Source: a virus
IMG/VR virus record: IMGVR_UViG_3300017963_000024
Location: 22,833-86,832 of that record
Reading direction: 5' to 3' (one strand)
DNA length: 64,000 bases
In this document: positions 54,483 to 64,000 of the stretch, one piece after another
How the letters are laid out: each line of letters starts with the position of its first letter
How positions within the stretch are numbered: the stretch's first letter is position 1
Notes under the pieces: model-generated
Seen by the model: only the letters and a program-made list of their open reading frames with translations
What the model was told of the DNA's origin: nothing
The model's database searches: none
Position numbers and translations under genes: made by a program

Positions 54483-57400
54483 TGGGTGGGGGAAAGATCA
54501 GCCAGAAAGAACCAGAAGCGCAGGGCCTCCAGCTTCAGACTTCTGTGTACGGGAGAAGCTTGCCTCTTCAGTACGGTCGAAACCGTATTGCTGGAAATCT
54601 CATCTGGACTGGAAATTTCACTCCAGCCCAATTTGTGAACGTCGAGAAGGTTGATGACTTCATAGCGGGGGATGGTTTTGGTGGTGCTCCTCCGGGTAGC
54701 AAGCAGTTTTACTACTTTCTAAGCGCATTCACCGCATTCTGCGAAGGCCCGATTCGTTCTTTTCGACAGGGCTACCGCGAACAAATCCGATCACCCTTCT
54801 CTCCGTATTCTATTGGAAAAGGAAATTATGCTTTCGACCCAGCTATCCTGACGACAGACGATAAAATTCATCTCGTTCACAGTTGGGACATTGCCCACGC
54901 CGATCTGTATGCGTATCGAGGTACTTACGCGCAGCAAGCTTTCTCACAAAATTCGGTAATGGTCCTCAAAATAGATGGCAGTCGGGCGTACATAAATATG
55001 CCCGCTCCAAGCTTGCAGTTGTCCTACTCACGAACGGCTTATATTTCTCGACCTGTGTGGGGTGTGGGCAGCAGTCCTCAGATGCGGAATCTGACTGTCG
55101 AGATCGAAGGTTTGTTTTGCAGCTACGTTGAATACTTGTACGGAGTGAAGGGCATCACGTTCGTAGAGCTTGACGAACCCCGCGATCACTGGTTTCCTTT
55201 CCAGCCTTCTCCAATTCCTGTCTACTGGACGTGGAGAGGGTTCAGCCACATCTGCACAGGTAAAATTTCAACTGTTGATGGGCAACCCGGCGTTCTTAGC
55301 TTTCTTAACACCGACCCTTCCACACACGAGACTCTGGACTACATCTATCTCAACAAAGGAAACATCCAGAGCGTACAAAACTTTCCATCTGGTACTTACG
55401 GAATCGTTCGTGGTGCAGACCCCGCTGATGTAATCATTGACTTCGTAACTCATCCGTATCGAGGGACTGCTGTGCAGATGGGACCTCATCTTGGAAACTT
55501 TGCGCCCTACACATACTACGTTGGTGCAATCGACGTTCCTGTAAATCCTTCTTACATCGAGCCAGTGGCCGCCGCAGACGCAATCGTTGAACTTCTCAAG
55601 ATCACGAACTCTGAAGCCGTGTTCTCCCAAGGCTTTCTGAAAATCATACCAAAGGGCGATCAACAAATTATCCATAGGGACTGGTACGACAATCGTCGGC
55701 GTATGCAGCGAAACTACACGCCGGATTTCATGGACTACAGTGTAAATCCTCCCGTAGTGAAAGCTTTATTCAGTCTGGACGAGGATGATTTCGAGGAAGG
55801 AGACACCGTAATTGAGATTAGTCCTCCAGACTCAGAAGATGTGGTCAACTCTGTTAGCGTCGAATTTGCTGACGCTGAAAACTTTTATCAAACCCGAACA
55901 GTGGACTACACCGATCAAGCATCAGTTCTTGTGTACGGCCTACGCGAGGGTGAAAGTGTTAGAGCTACAATGCTCATCGACGAGGGGACCGCAGGAATCG
56001 TTGCTGCTCTCGTTGGTCAGGAATCGTCGGCTCTCAAAAACAAGTACAGCTTTTCGCTTCCGTGGAAGTTCGTTCTGATAGACCCGATGGACGTTCTCGT
56101 GTTTTCATTTCCAGATTTGGAAATCGAGGACAAAGCTATCCGGGTGCTTACCGTTGAAGAGAACTCAGAGGGGACCTTAGCGATTGAAGCGGAAGAACTT
56201 CTTACTGGACATAGTAGTTCGTACCTGTACGAGCATGAGGGGCCTCAGACAGAACTTCCAGACTACAACGCCGAACCGGGCAACGTAACTCGTCCATTCA
56301 TCTTCGAGCCTCCGTATCACCTCTCGAAAGGCCAGTTCTCAATTTGGATTGCTGCGGCAGGAGAAAGCCCGAATTGGGGTGGAGCAACTCTAAAGCTTTC
56401 TGAGGATGACGGAATTGAGTACAACGCTGTAGGCACTGTTTTGCCTACGGCGGGTCTTGGCTACCTTATTTCTGATTTTACCGAGGGCTACACGGAAGAA
56501 ATAGTCAGGGGGATAACAGTCTACAAGGCTACGGATGCCTCCATTGACATTCAACTTCTGACTCCGAGAATGGAGCTTCCGACATTCGACGAGTACCAGG
56601 CGGTGAATTTCAATCTCCCCTTCATTCTTGGAAACCGAAATCGCTTCGAGATTCTCTCGTATGAAGGTGCAGAACTGATCTATACCGATGATGACGGGAG
56701 AAATAGGTACAGGCTAACCAACATCTACCGAAAAGGTTTTGGAACAGAAGCGATCCAGCACTTTCTAGGCAGCAGCACATTTGCAATGCTGGGGTCGAAC
56801 GTCATCAAGATTCCAATCACAAAGCGATACGCTAACAAAACTTTGAAGTTCAAGTTCGTTAGTTGGAACACCTACAATGCCGCTCGTCAGGTCGAGACTG
56901 ATGTTGACGACTTTTCTTTCCGAGCAACCGGAAAGAAGTTCGCCATCGGCGCACCTATCCCAAAGAGGCTGACAGCGGAGTACAACGATAGACGTGGAAG
57001 CTTGGAACTACAGTGGAAGCAACTGGATTTTGTTGCGAACCGCCCCGGCTTGTTCGTGGAAATCAGAAAAGCTCCTTTACAAGTTCCTCAAAAGCTTTTA
57101 GACATCTTTCCCGGTTTGGATGTAACTGATCCCACGTCTTTATGGACAGTCGCAGCGCGACTCGGCTACACGCATGAGCCAAACTTTAAGGTGCAAGGGG
57201 ATGGTGTCTACCTTGTTGCCCTCCGTTGTGGTGATCCTGTTGATGCCGAGCTTTCTGATATTGAGGGAACTCCAGCGGCATACGGTGTTCCTGCCGATCT
57301 GGTGATTGAAGGTACAGAAAACGTTGTTGGCGAGAATACCATCGTTTCCCGTCAGGAAGTTCCTGTTTCTGACAATAACTATGACTACGAAGCTTTGGCA

Positions 57401-59680
57401 GATGCGGACGAACCTGCATTGTGGTTGCAGATGGGTGATCGTCCTCTTGTTGAACCGGGAATCCTTGAGGAACTAACGGACGAGCCTTTCGTTGACGCTG
57501 AGTACAAGACCTACGGATCGGCAACGATTGAGTTTCGTGCCGTAAAACGTGTGTTTGACACTCTCAGAGAGCGGACGGTAAAGTTTCAGCCTACCGATAC
57601 AAGTGTAACTGGATGCTGGATGGAGTTTCCAAACACAGATGGACTCCTAGACTTTCCCGACGCTGATTGGAGTGTCCTCATCTGGTGTGCTCCTGAAACA
57701 GGAAGCGCCGAACCTGCATTGTTGTTCGGTCGTGAGGAAGGCTCTTGGATCAAAGTCGATCATATCGCTAAGACGATCACTTGGCAGTCTGACGTTGATA
57801 CTCCTGTTCAGACAGCCCCTTGGAATTTCAGTGAAGGGGATTTCCATCTAATTGTAGTCGCTTATGACTACAGCAGACAGCGACTCTTTGTGTTCGACAA
57901 TGATAAGCGGGCTGCTCTCTTCGAGAATGTCATCATCACGAAGAAGACGGGTGCTGTGTACGTCGGAGCACGAGGCTGGCTCACGAGTGGAATGCAGTCC
58001 TTCAAGGGAAATCTCTACGGATTTTCTTTCCACCATGAGCGTATTAGACTTGCGAGTATTGAAACTCTCGTCACAGCAACTCGATTGAGCGCGGATCTCT
58101 ACCATCGGCGTTTGAACCGACTCAGTCAGGTCGCTTATGCCCGGACGCAGGAAAAGCCTGAAGGAACAATGGTAGATCGGTCACCCATCGGAGACGGTGG
58201 CTATCTCGATCTCAATCCTGAATTGCCTCTCGCTGTTGGACTCGTGCAGGGTGCGGAAGACGAAGCACGACTGGTAGACGGCACGTTCAACCGATTTTGG
58301 GGCATAAATCAACGGATTCGGAACATTACCACTGAATTCACGATGATGTGCCTTGTTCGCCTGACTGCGGTAGATAAGGAACAATACCTCTTTCATTGGG
58401 GGGACTATGGTGGTGGAGATGATGCTGTAGAATTCTACATTAGTGCCGCCAATTATCTTGAAGTAACAATCACAGACCAGCCGGGAACAACAAGCCTCAC
58501 ATGGGACTCGATAGGTTCTGGCATTCAGCTTGAAGCTGGCAAAGTTTACCATCTCGCTGCAACCTACAACTACAATAATGTCGGAGTGCGGGGCAGAATC
58601 TTTATCAACGGACGTGTGGTAAGCGAAGAGGTAAGTGGCCTCATCATAGGAGGTACTTTTCCGTATTGCTCTTCAAACTTCATAGCCTCGAAGACTGATG
58701 GAACTTCAAAGCTTGATGGTATTCTCGATGAGCCTATGGTGTTTACGAAGGAACTTACTCCAAACAGAATCCGAGAGTACGCCGAGCAAGCCTTGCAGTC
58801 TAACGTCTACCAGAATCTCCGACTGACAGAAGAAGGCTACGTCTCAGCGTTGCCAAACACCGAAGGAATCTTCGCTCCGAACTACACTCTTTCTCTGAGC
58901 AGCGGCCCCGACACTGTTCAGTTCTCCAGCACGTTTGATCTGGTGCCTCTACCTGAAGAACAGTTTCTCCTGTTTTCCACTATCCGACTGATGCCAGAAA
59001 TCGGACGGGTAGACCCTGTTCAGCACATTCGAGGGAATCCGATTCTGAAGACATCGTTGATGGACTACCAGACGCCTTACTACGTTTCGGAGGACATCAC
59101 GGTAAACGCTGCTGGTCAATACTTTGAAGACCTGAGTGGGGGCTTTACTCCTCTACCGAAGGCTGGCGAATACTTCCGGGTTATCTATGCTGACAACTTT
59201 GAGAACAGAGGAGAATTCCTTGTCACCGGAACCGAGACAAACCGAATCTACGTGGATGCTCCAAACCTCGTGAACGAGAGTGGATCGGAGATGACCGTTC
59301 AGTGGTACACTGGCTGGAAGGAACTCATTAGTTCTGGAGCCACGTATGGGCGGCATTTTTGGGTAGGCTTTTCTCTTGCCAGTAGTGGGCAGGACTTGGT
59401 AGCCCTCCTTTCAAAGTTTGTCTGGTATGCAGATGTGCCTGACATCGTGAAGAGTGCCACAGCAATCAGCGATGACTCTACCCCTCCGTACTGGACGGCA
59501 GTGACCTACTCCTCTGCTTTTTCGGACGTGCCAAAGCTCATGGGAATCATCCAATCTCCCGATCTAGGAGATACGCTTGAAATCCAGAACGAGACGGCTA
59601 CAGGCTTTGAGTTTCGGGTTGCAACTGTCTATGGAACTTACGTGCAAAAGAGTGTACGCTTCTACGCGAGAGGATTTTGA
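54482..59680 (+). CDS. Tail tip / host-specificity protein (TipJ-like), 1732 aa
   Basis: MGGGKISQKEPEAQGLQLQTSVYGRSLPLQYG is the diagnostic start of this tail-tip family, with the TipJ-like core over about 370 to 640. Residues about 980-1180 and 1285-1430 contain two LamG-like modules (LIWCAPETGS, FHLIVVAYDYS; MMCLVRLTAV, YHLAATYNY, LDGILDEPMVF). The C-terminus (about 1600-1732) is a further β-rich domain. It probably attaches fibres and touches the receptor. The TGATG start overlaps the NlpC gene. Confidence 0.8.
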   Translation: MGGGKISQKEPEAQGLQLQTSVYGRSLPLQYGRNRIAGNLIWTGNFTPAQFVNVEKVDDFIAGDGFGGAPPGSKQFYYFLSAFTAFCEGPIRSFRQGYREQIRSPFSPYSIGKGNYAFDPAILTTDDKIHLVHSWDIAHADLYAYRGTYAQQAFSQNSVMVLKIDGSRAYINMPAPSLQLSYSRTAYISRPVWGVGSSPQMRNLTVEIEGLFCSYVEYLYGVKGITFVELDEPRDHWFPFQPSPIPVYWTWRGFSHICTGKISTVDGQPGVLSFLNTDPSTHETLDYIYLNKGNIQSVQNFPSGTYGIVRGADPADVIIDFVTHPYRGTAVQMGPHLGNFAPYTYYVGAIDVPVNPSYIEPVAAADAIVELLKITNSEAVFSQGFLKIIPKGDQQIIHRDWYDNRRRMQRNYTPDFMDYSVNPPVVKALFSLDEDDFEEGDTVIEISPPDSEDVVNSVSVEFADAENFYQTRTVDYTDQASVLVYGLREGESVRATMLIDEGTAGIVAALVGQESSALKNKYSFSLPWKFVLIDPMDVLVFSFPDLEIEDKAIRVLTVEENSEGTLAIEAEELLTGHSSSYLYEHEGPQTELPDYNAEPGNVTRPFIFEPPYHLSKGQFSIWIAAAGESPNWGGATLKLSEDDGIEYNAVGTVLPTAGLGYLISDFTEGYTEEIVRGITVYKATDASIDIQLLTPRMELPTFDEYQAVNFNLPFILGNRNRFEILSYEGAELIYTDDDGRNRYRLTNIYRKGFGTEAIQHFLGSSTFAMLGSNVIKIPITKRYANKTLKFKFVSWNTYNAARQVETDVDDFSFRATGKKFAIGAPIPKRLTAEYNDRRGSLELQWKQLDFVANRPGLFVEIRKAPLQVPQKLLDIFPGLDVTDPTSLWTVAARLGYTHEPNFKVQGDGVYLVALRCGDPVDAELSDIEGTPAAYGVPADLVIEGTENVVGENTIVSRQEVPVSDNNYDYEALADADEPALWLQMGDRPLVEPGILEELTDEPFVDAEYKTYGSATIEFRAVKRVFDTLRERTVKFQPTDTSVTGCWMEFPNTDGLLDFPDADWSVLIWCAPETGSAEPALLFGREEGSWIKVDHIAKTITWQSDVDTPVQTAPWNFSEGDFHLIVVAYDYSRQRLFVFDNDKRAALFENVIITKKTGAVYVGARGWLTSGMQSFKGNLYGFSFHHERIRLASIETLVTATRLSADLYHRRLNRLSQVAYARTQEKPEGTMVDRSPIGDGGYLDLNPELPLAVGLVQGAEDEARLVDGTFNRFWGINQRIRNITTEFTMMCLVRLTAVDKEQYLFHWGDYGGGDDAVEFYISAANYLEVTITDQPGTTSLTWDSIGSGIQLEAGKVYHLAATYNYNNVGVRGRIFINGRVVSEEVSGLIIGGTFPYCSSNFIASKTDGTSKLDGILDEPMVFTKELTPNRIREYAEQALQSNVYQNLRLTEEGYVSALPNTEGIFAPNYTLSLSSGPDTVQFSSTFDLVPLPEEQFLLFSTIRLMPEIGRVDPVQHIRGNPILKTSLMDYQTPYYVSEDITVNAAGQYFEDLSGGFTPLPKAGEYFRVIYADNFENRGEFLVTGTETNRIYVDAPNLVNESGSEMTVQWYTGWKELISSGATYGRHFWVGFSLASSGQDLVALLSKFVWYADVPDIVKSATAISDDSTPPYWTAVTYSSAFSDVPKLMGIIQSPDLGDTLEIQNETATGFEFRVATVYGTYVQKSVRFYARGF

Positions 59681-60489
59681 TGGCACAGGAAGATTTGGTA
59701 ATTGATCCCGGTTTGAACGGGGAAGCCTACACGGAGCAGCTAAACGCTGCGATCCGCTCGTTGTTCACTCTCTACTACGGGGCTGCCGACCCGATCAACA
59801 TTGCCGGAGAAGATAGTGATGAATGGGCACCTGTGGGGCCGGGGGCGATGTGGTGGGACTCCGGTGGCTCTCCTGTTGTGCTCAAAGTCTACGATGGTTC
59901 CGATTGGATCGTAATCGCTCGTCTTGATGGTCTGCCTCACCAGTCTTTACAAGACCTCCTCGATGACAAGATGACCCTTGCTGGTGGCACCATCGAGGAT
60001 GGCGGGAACAGAAACCAGCTTGGAACGAATGGAGTCATTCGAGTTCATTCAAGCTTTTGGCCGTCAAGCGATTATGATCTTGTTCACAAAGCTTACGTGG
60101 ATGCCAAAGCTTATTCGGATTCCGTATCCTTTCTCTTTCAAGGTAACGTGTCGATCACGGAAAACCTCATGGGTAGAGTGCTCGACAAGGAAGGCTTCTG
60201 GAGTGGCATCAGAGTTCGCGTGGGAACCGCCCCGGTTGGTTCTCCCTTGATCGTTCGCGTTTCCCAACTGCCGGGAGAGAATCATCCGAGCGGATTTAGC
60301 GATTCTCCCATTGATTCAGAGACGGCTACTGTTCCGAGTGGGCAGAAATACGTTGATGCTACTTTCTCTTCAATTCAAGTCTACCCCGGAGACATCTTGC
60401 GACTGGACATCGACGACATAGGGGCGACGACCCCCGGAGGAAATGATTTGTACGTCACTTGTACGATTGATCCGAACATTCCGAGTTAG
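59680..60489 (+). CDS. Tail fibre-associated protein, 269 aa
   Basis: TGATG places the ATG at 59680. WAPVGPGAMWWDSGGSPVVLKVYDGSDWIVI is a short module usual in phage fibres. The C-terminal part (about 150-269) is β-rich with RVRVGTAPVGSPLIVRV. It is probably a fibre or baseplate-proximal adaptor between the tip protein and the long fibre. Confidence 0.65.
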   Translation: MAQEDLVIDPGLNGEAYTEQLNAAIRSLFTLYYGAADPINIAGEDSDEWAPVGPGAMWWDSGGSPVVLKVYDGSDWIVIARLDGLPHQSLQDLLDDKMTLAGGTIEDGGNRNQLGTNGVIRVHSSFWPSSDYDLVHKAYVDAKAYSDSVSFLFQGNVSITENLMGRVLDKEGFWSGIRVRVGTAPVGSPLIVRVSQLPGENHPSGFSDSPIDSETATVPSGQKYVDATFSSIQVYPGDILRLDIDDIGATTPGGNDLYVTCTIDPNIPS

Positions 60490-60498
60490 GGGTGAACC

Positions 60499-63459
60499 AT
60501 GCCAACTTCCTACCCCGGTGCTCTCGATTCCTTCACTGTCAAGTTGAATGATCCCGGCGGTGACGTAGTCTACGCAGAGCACGTCAATGATCTTCAAGAT
60601 GCCATTTCTGCTCTCGAAGCAAAGCTTGGAGTGAACGGAAGTGGCGACACTACCTCGATTGATTACCTTCTGAAAAACCCGGTGTCTCAGGACCCCGGCC
60701 ATCGTCATTCTGTCGCGAGTTTGGACAGCTTTGAAGCCTCGAATCTCGCATACTCGGGGTTGACCTCCGGTCACGCGCTAATGGCAGATTCTCCTACGTC
60801 TGCCGATTTTCGAGCAATCCAAGAAACAGACATTGCCCCCGGTGGCTCGATCTTTGCGAAGGTCGCCAGCAATCATGTCATCACAGGCTACTGGAACTTG
60901 ACGAATCTTGCCGAGTTCACACTCAAGAATGCGGGTGATCCCTATGTTGACCTCGAATACACTCATTTTGGATTTGGCAGTGATGTCATTCTGTATTGGT
61001 GGGCAGGGGCGACAATTGGTGCAGGAGTTCCCGATGTTGGGCTGAGAAGGTCGAACACGGCAACATTGCGTGTGACGTATGCCGACGATGCACCGGGACC
61101 AAATGACATTGCCGATCTCGAACTTGGAAAGCTTTACTTCTACGAGTATGGCGGAAATTACTACAATTCGTTCATTACTTCAGCCAGTGCATCTAGCAGC
61201 TACAATTACACCCTTCCCGTTGGGGGTCCTGTTGCTGACTATTACTTGAAGACTGATGCGCTTGGAAATCTTTCGTGGGCACCCGCTTCAGGCGGAGGTG
61301 TTTCCCCCGGAGGTGCAAACACTCAGGTTCAGTTTAATGACAGTGGAGTTTTTGGTGGAGACTCTGATCTGACGTGGAACAAGACTACCAATGTTCTGAC
61401 TTTGGCGGGAGACGGTACGGTTGATTCACCAAATGTCATCACGGGTGATCTTCAGGTCTACACAGGCGCACAGCAAGTTTTGAGAACTTGGCCGGTTGGC
61501 GGAAGAACAGAGCTAGCTCCTTGGCCGGATACCGAGCAAACCGCATTTACTTGGGGTGGCCTGAAAGTCACGTACAGCTTCAACCCAACAGGCGCTTCTC
61601 TAGTTTACGGTCGAGGTATTTGGTCTTGGACGTACATCGACAATGCTTGTGCTCAAAGCTTTACTAACCCTCTCGATGCAGTCTTTGCCGATATGTGGCA
61701 TCGAGGCACAGGCGCAGCACAGCAATTGAATGCTGTCCGTGCAAGAGCGGACGTTGAATCTGGTGCCACGGTCGTAAATCTCTCGGCCATCAGAGCGGAA
61801 GTGAACATCAACTCAACAACGGTCACAACAGCTTCCGCCATTCGTATTCCAGCTTTTACAGGAGCACAAGCCGCTTCGGCACCTTGGGCTATTCTCCAAG
61901 AAGGACCGGAGTGCAGTGTCTTCGCCGGATGTGCTCGCTTTGGTTCTCTCACAGCCCCGGAACGTCATGTCCATGTGGACGAAGCTTTGAGAATTCAGCC
62001 ACAAGCTTCTCCTCCCGCATCTGCGGCTCTCGGGGACTTCTACGTGGATTCGGACGATAGTAAAGCTTACTTCTACAATGGCTCGACGTGGCAAGCTTTC
62101 ACTGGAGCGGCTGGAGGCCCTGTTCCTTTCAACGATTTAACAGACGCTACAAACACAAACACCCTCAACAATGGAACATACAGCCAATACTGGAATTGGG
62201 GGACACTTGCTGCGCTTGCTTATGGCCTTAGCCTCGCGGCAGGTGGAGGAGCGGACTCCAGCGTTCTAGGCATCACAACAACTTCTTCGGGTATTCGTGG
62301 AATCACGATTGACTGTGCTTCAGGCGGAGGCGACCCTAATACTGGCCTTTGGGTCAACATGGGAACCTCGACCGTTGCTGGGTACGGAATCGAACTCGAA
62401 AGCGGAAACAGTGCTGGGTCAGTTGCCTTCAGGCGTGTAACAATCAATTCTCTAGGCTCTAACCTCCGTCTGGTTGTGAACAACACGGCTGGAAGCGCGG
62501 TTGGAACTCAAACTCAGCACATTCGGTATTACTCCGAAGACACAAGCCACACAGAAACAGAAATGTGCCGTCTCAGTACCGTACATGATGGAGATTGGGA
62601 CAACGCGAAGTTTGAGATTGCTACCCGAAGACTAGGCGGCACAACTGTACTTGCCACGTTCGGAAACGACATTGAGTTCACCCGCCCGCTCACAAAGCTT
62701 CATGGCTTGATTGCTGGGTCGAATTGGGGGACTCCGAGTGCAAACGACGGCAACAACAACATCTCGTTACTGGACACCAGCGAAACAAAGATTCGGATTG
62801 GCGAGCAACAAGTAGGGGCTGCAACCCCATATCAAGTCACACTCTCTTCCGATTCCTACCTTGGTTGGCAAAACAGTCTTGATTGTGATGCGGGCCTTAC
62901 AGCGGTTGGTTTCGAGTACGTTTCTGGTGGAGTCCTCCGCCTGACTGACGGGCAATCCGGTGCGGATTATACCGCAAAGCTTCAATTGCGTGAGATCGAG
63001 TTCTACGATCCAACCGGGCCGACGACGGTTATCCATAAAGCGATTCCCACGGCTGGTGGCTCTGCAACTTACCAGTGGCCTACATCGGCCCCCGCTGGAA
63101 CATTCCTCCGTAACATTGCCGGGGGTGTTCTCCAATGGTCATTGGCGAGCCAGAAGAAAGTCACTGTTGTCACTACAACTTCCTATCTGGCACAGGACAC
63201 GGACGAATTCATTATTGCCGACACTGCTAGTGTGGGCGCGGCGATCACGATCAATCTCCCGACTGCTTCTGGCAGGTCGGGAAAGATGTACTACATCAAG
63301 AATCGAACAACTGGATCGGCTCCTTACTACAACTGCATCATTGACGCCTACTTGACCGAACAGATTGACGGCGCATTAACGACAACAGCAGCCGCAACGT
63401 GGGGCTTCAAGACTATCATTTGCGACGGAACGCGCTGGCTGATTCTCTCGACGAGTTAA
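60499..63459 (+). CDS. Long tail fibre protein, 986 aa
   Basis: ATG at 60499 follows taggggtgaacc. The N-terminus (AEHVNDLQDAISALEAKLG) is a typical fibre trimerisation helix, and PGHRHSVASL is a fibre motif. Repeated β-segments, VQFNDSGVFGGDSDLTWNKTTNVLTLAG, a DFYVDSDDSKAYFYNGSTWQAF module and a Ser/Thr-rich C-terminus ending TTAAATWGFKTIICDGTRWLI follow. The C-terminal domain probably binds the receptor. No chaperone gene is visible before the window ends. Confidence 0.75.
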   Translation: MPTSYPGALDSFTVKLNDPGGDVVYAEHVNDLQDAISALEAKLGVNGSGDTTSIDYLLKNPVSQDPGHRHSVASLDSFEASNLAYSGLTSGHALMADSPTSADFRAIQETDIAPGGSIFAKVASNHVITGYWNLTNLAEFTLKNAGDPYVDLEYTHFGFGSDVILYWWAGATIGAGVPDVGLRRSNTATLRVTYADDAPGPNDIADLELGKLYFYEYGGNYYNSFITSASASSSYNYTLPVGGPVADYYLKTDALGNLSWAPASGGGVSPGGANTQVQFNDSGVFGGDSDLTWNKTTNVLTLAGDGTVDSPNVITGDLQVYTGAQQVLRTWPVGGRTELAPWPDTEQTAFTWGGLKVTYSFNPTGASLVYGRGIWSWTYIDNACAQSFTNPLDAVFADMWHRGTGAAQQLNAVRARADVESGATVVNLSAIRAEVNINSTTVTTASAIRIPAFTGAQAASAPWAILQEGPECSVFAGCARFGSLTAPERHVHVDEALRIQPQASPPASAALGDFYVDSDDSKAYFYNGSTWQAFTGAAGGPVPFNDLTDATNTNTLNNGTYSQYWNWGTLAALAYGLSLAAGGGADSSVLGITTTSSGIRGITIDCASGGGDPNTGLWVNMGTSTVAGYGIELESGNSAGSVAFRRVTINSLGSNLRLVVNNTAGSAVGTQTQHIRYYSEDTSHTETEMCRLSTVHDGDWDNAKFEIATRRLGGTTVLATFGNDIEFTRPLTKLHGLIAGSNWGTPSANDGNNNISLLDTSETKIRIGEQQVGAATPYQVTLSSDSYLGWQNSLDCDAGLTAVGFEYVSGGVLRLTDGQSGADYTAKLQLREIEFYDPTGPTTVIHKAIPTAGGSATYQWPTSAPAGTFLRNIAGGVLQWSLASQKKVTVVTTTSYLAQDTDEFIIADTASVGAAITINLPTASGRSGKMYYIKNRTTGSAPYYNCIIDAYLTEQIDGALTTTAAATWGFKTIICDGTRWLILSTS

Positions 63460-63472
63460 TCGGAGAAAGCTT

Positions 63473-64000
63473 ATGACGTATGATGACTCTTATCTCTTCG
63501 TGGCGCTCGGGTATGACCCAACCCGGATGCTGAAGAAAGTTGTGGGCGTCAATTGGGATGTTGGCACAAGCTTTGAAGACATTTGGGCTGGAGGTGCCAA
63601 TCTCAATTGGCCTCAAGCGGCTCAAAAATTAGAAATCATCTCAAGTGATGCTGCCGACGACTATGGTTCTGGTGACAATGCGTGGGTTGTTCGCCTTTGC
63701 GGACTGAACGAGAATTGGGAACTCATCAAAGACATCGACGTTCAGCTTCAGGGACTATCAGCGAGCGCACAAACAACAGAGCAGTTTATTCGTGTGCTCG
63801 ATGCAAGGGTGATTCAAGTTGGCTCTTACGGAGCCTCGAACAAAGGAACTCTGACAATTCGTGGAGCGGACGGCTCTACCCTCTTTGGAAAAATCGGAGT
63901 GTCACCTGATGGGGAAGGTACAGGACAACTCCTTTCGTCCGCCTTTACAATCCCCGCCAATTGGACTGGTTTTTTTCTCGGGGGGACGGTCTACGTCGCA
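63473..64000 (+). CDS. 5' part of a virion structural protein (partial)
   Basis: ATG at 63473 follows ggagaaagctt. The frame stays open to the window end (176 codons). VNWDVGTSFEDIWAGGANLNWPQAAQKLEIISSDAADDYGSGDNAW is the style of a common phage structural domain. Its place after the fibre gene suggests a tail or head appendage protein. Confidence 0.65.
   Translation, partial: MTYDDSYLFVALGYDPTRMLKKVVGVNWDVGTSFEDIWAGGANLNWPQAAQKLEIISSDAADDYGSGDNAWVVRLCGLNENWELIKDIDVQLQGLSASAQTTEQFIRVLDARVIQVGSYGASNKGTLTIRGADGSTLFGKIGVSPDGEGTGQLLSSAFTIPANWTGFFLGGTVYVA

Noticed and set aside
1-64000. Temperate lifestyle or attachment site
   Set aside because: No integrase, excisionase, repressor or tRNA-like attachment sequence is visible in the window; genes outside cannot be judged.

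Overview
The window is a contiguous piece of a large tailed-phage genome. Every gene I can support lies on the + strand, packed with ATGA/TGATG overlaps. It carries a complete head-neck-tail morphogenesis block in long-tailed order: small terminase-like protein, large terminase, portal, protease, major capsid, connectors, tail tube, frameshifted chaperone, tape measure, hub proteins and fibres. A very long tape measure without sheath or baseplate-wedge genes points to a siphovirus. There is no integrase, repressor or tRNA gene, and no 16S-type marker. The host cannot be named. Sigma-70-type promoters, strong GGAGG ribosome sites and two lipobox lipoproteins show a bacterial host, and the lipoproteins lean towards a diderm.

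Layout. (1) 0-8.2 kb is a T4-like recombination and repair cassette: candidate UvsY-like mediator, gp32-like single-strand binding protein, UvsX/RecA, SbcD/gp47 and SbcC/gp46. (2) 8.1-14.9 kb is a string of small accessory genes, including two HNH endonucleases, a PD-(D/E)XK nuclease, an MSMEG_6728-family protein, a CxxCxxCC protein and a DUF2493 protein. (3) 14.9-15.5 kb is a gene-free, repeat-rich region that could be an origin or control region. (4) 15.4-21.0 kb is a series of short transcription units. Each starts from a near-consensus promoter with the same AAGCTT just after the -35 box, and most end in GC-rich hairpins. (5) 21.25-23.72 kb is a compositionally odd island flanked by 21/22-bp direct repeats and full of palindromes built on TCAAAGCTTTGA. 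(6) 24.0-28.3 kb holds small genes, two lipoproteins (one an archaemetzincin-like metallopeptidase), a KTSC protein and a strongly folded intergenic RNA. (7) 28.3-32.8 kb encodes proteins with signal peptides, including a dockerin-like protein and two with a shared C-terminal domain. (8) 32.8-64 kb is the packaging and virion block; the last gene runs off the end.

Main discoveries. The large terminase is interrupted at its Walker B motif by a 332-residue intein. Inside that intein, in the +1 reading frame and with its own Shine-Dalgarno, lies a complete 255-codon zinc-knuckle plus Vsr/DUF559-type endonuclease gene: a candidate homing endonuclease nested out of frame in an intein. Genome-wide, the palindrome AAGCTT is strongly over-represented (about 29 copies in the first 10 kb by eye, against about 2.4 expected). 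It occurs in all reading frames and in non-coding DNA, so the bias acts on DNA rather than protein. Also notable are a canonical A AAA AAC frameshift site in the tail chaperone gene, and an SSB with a 116-residue acidic tract followed by a histone-H1-like basic tail.
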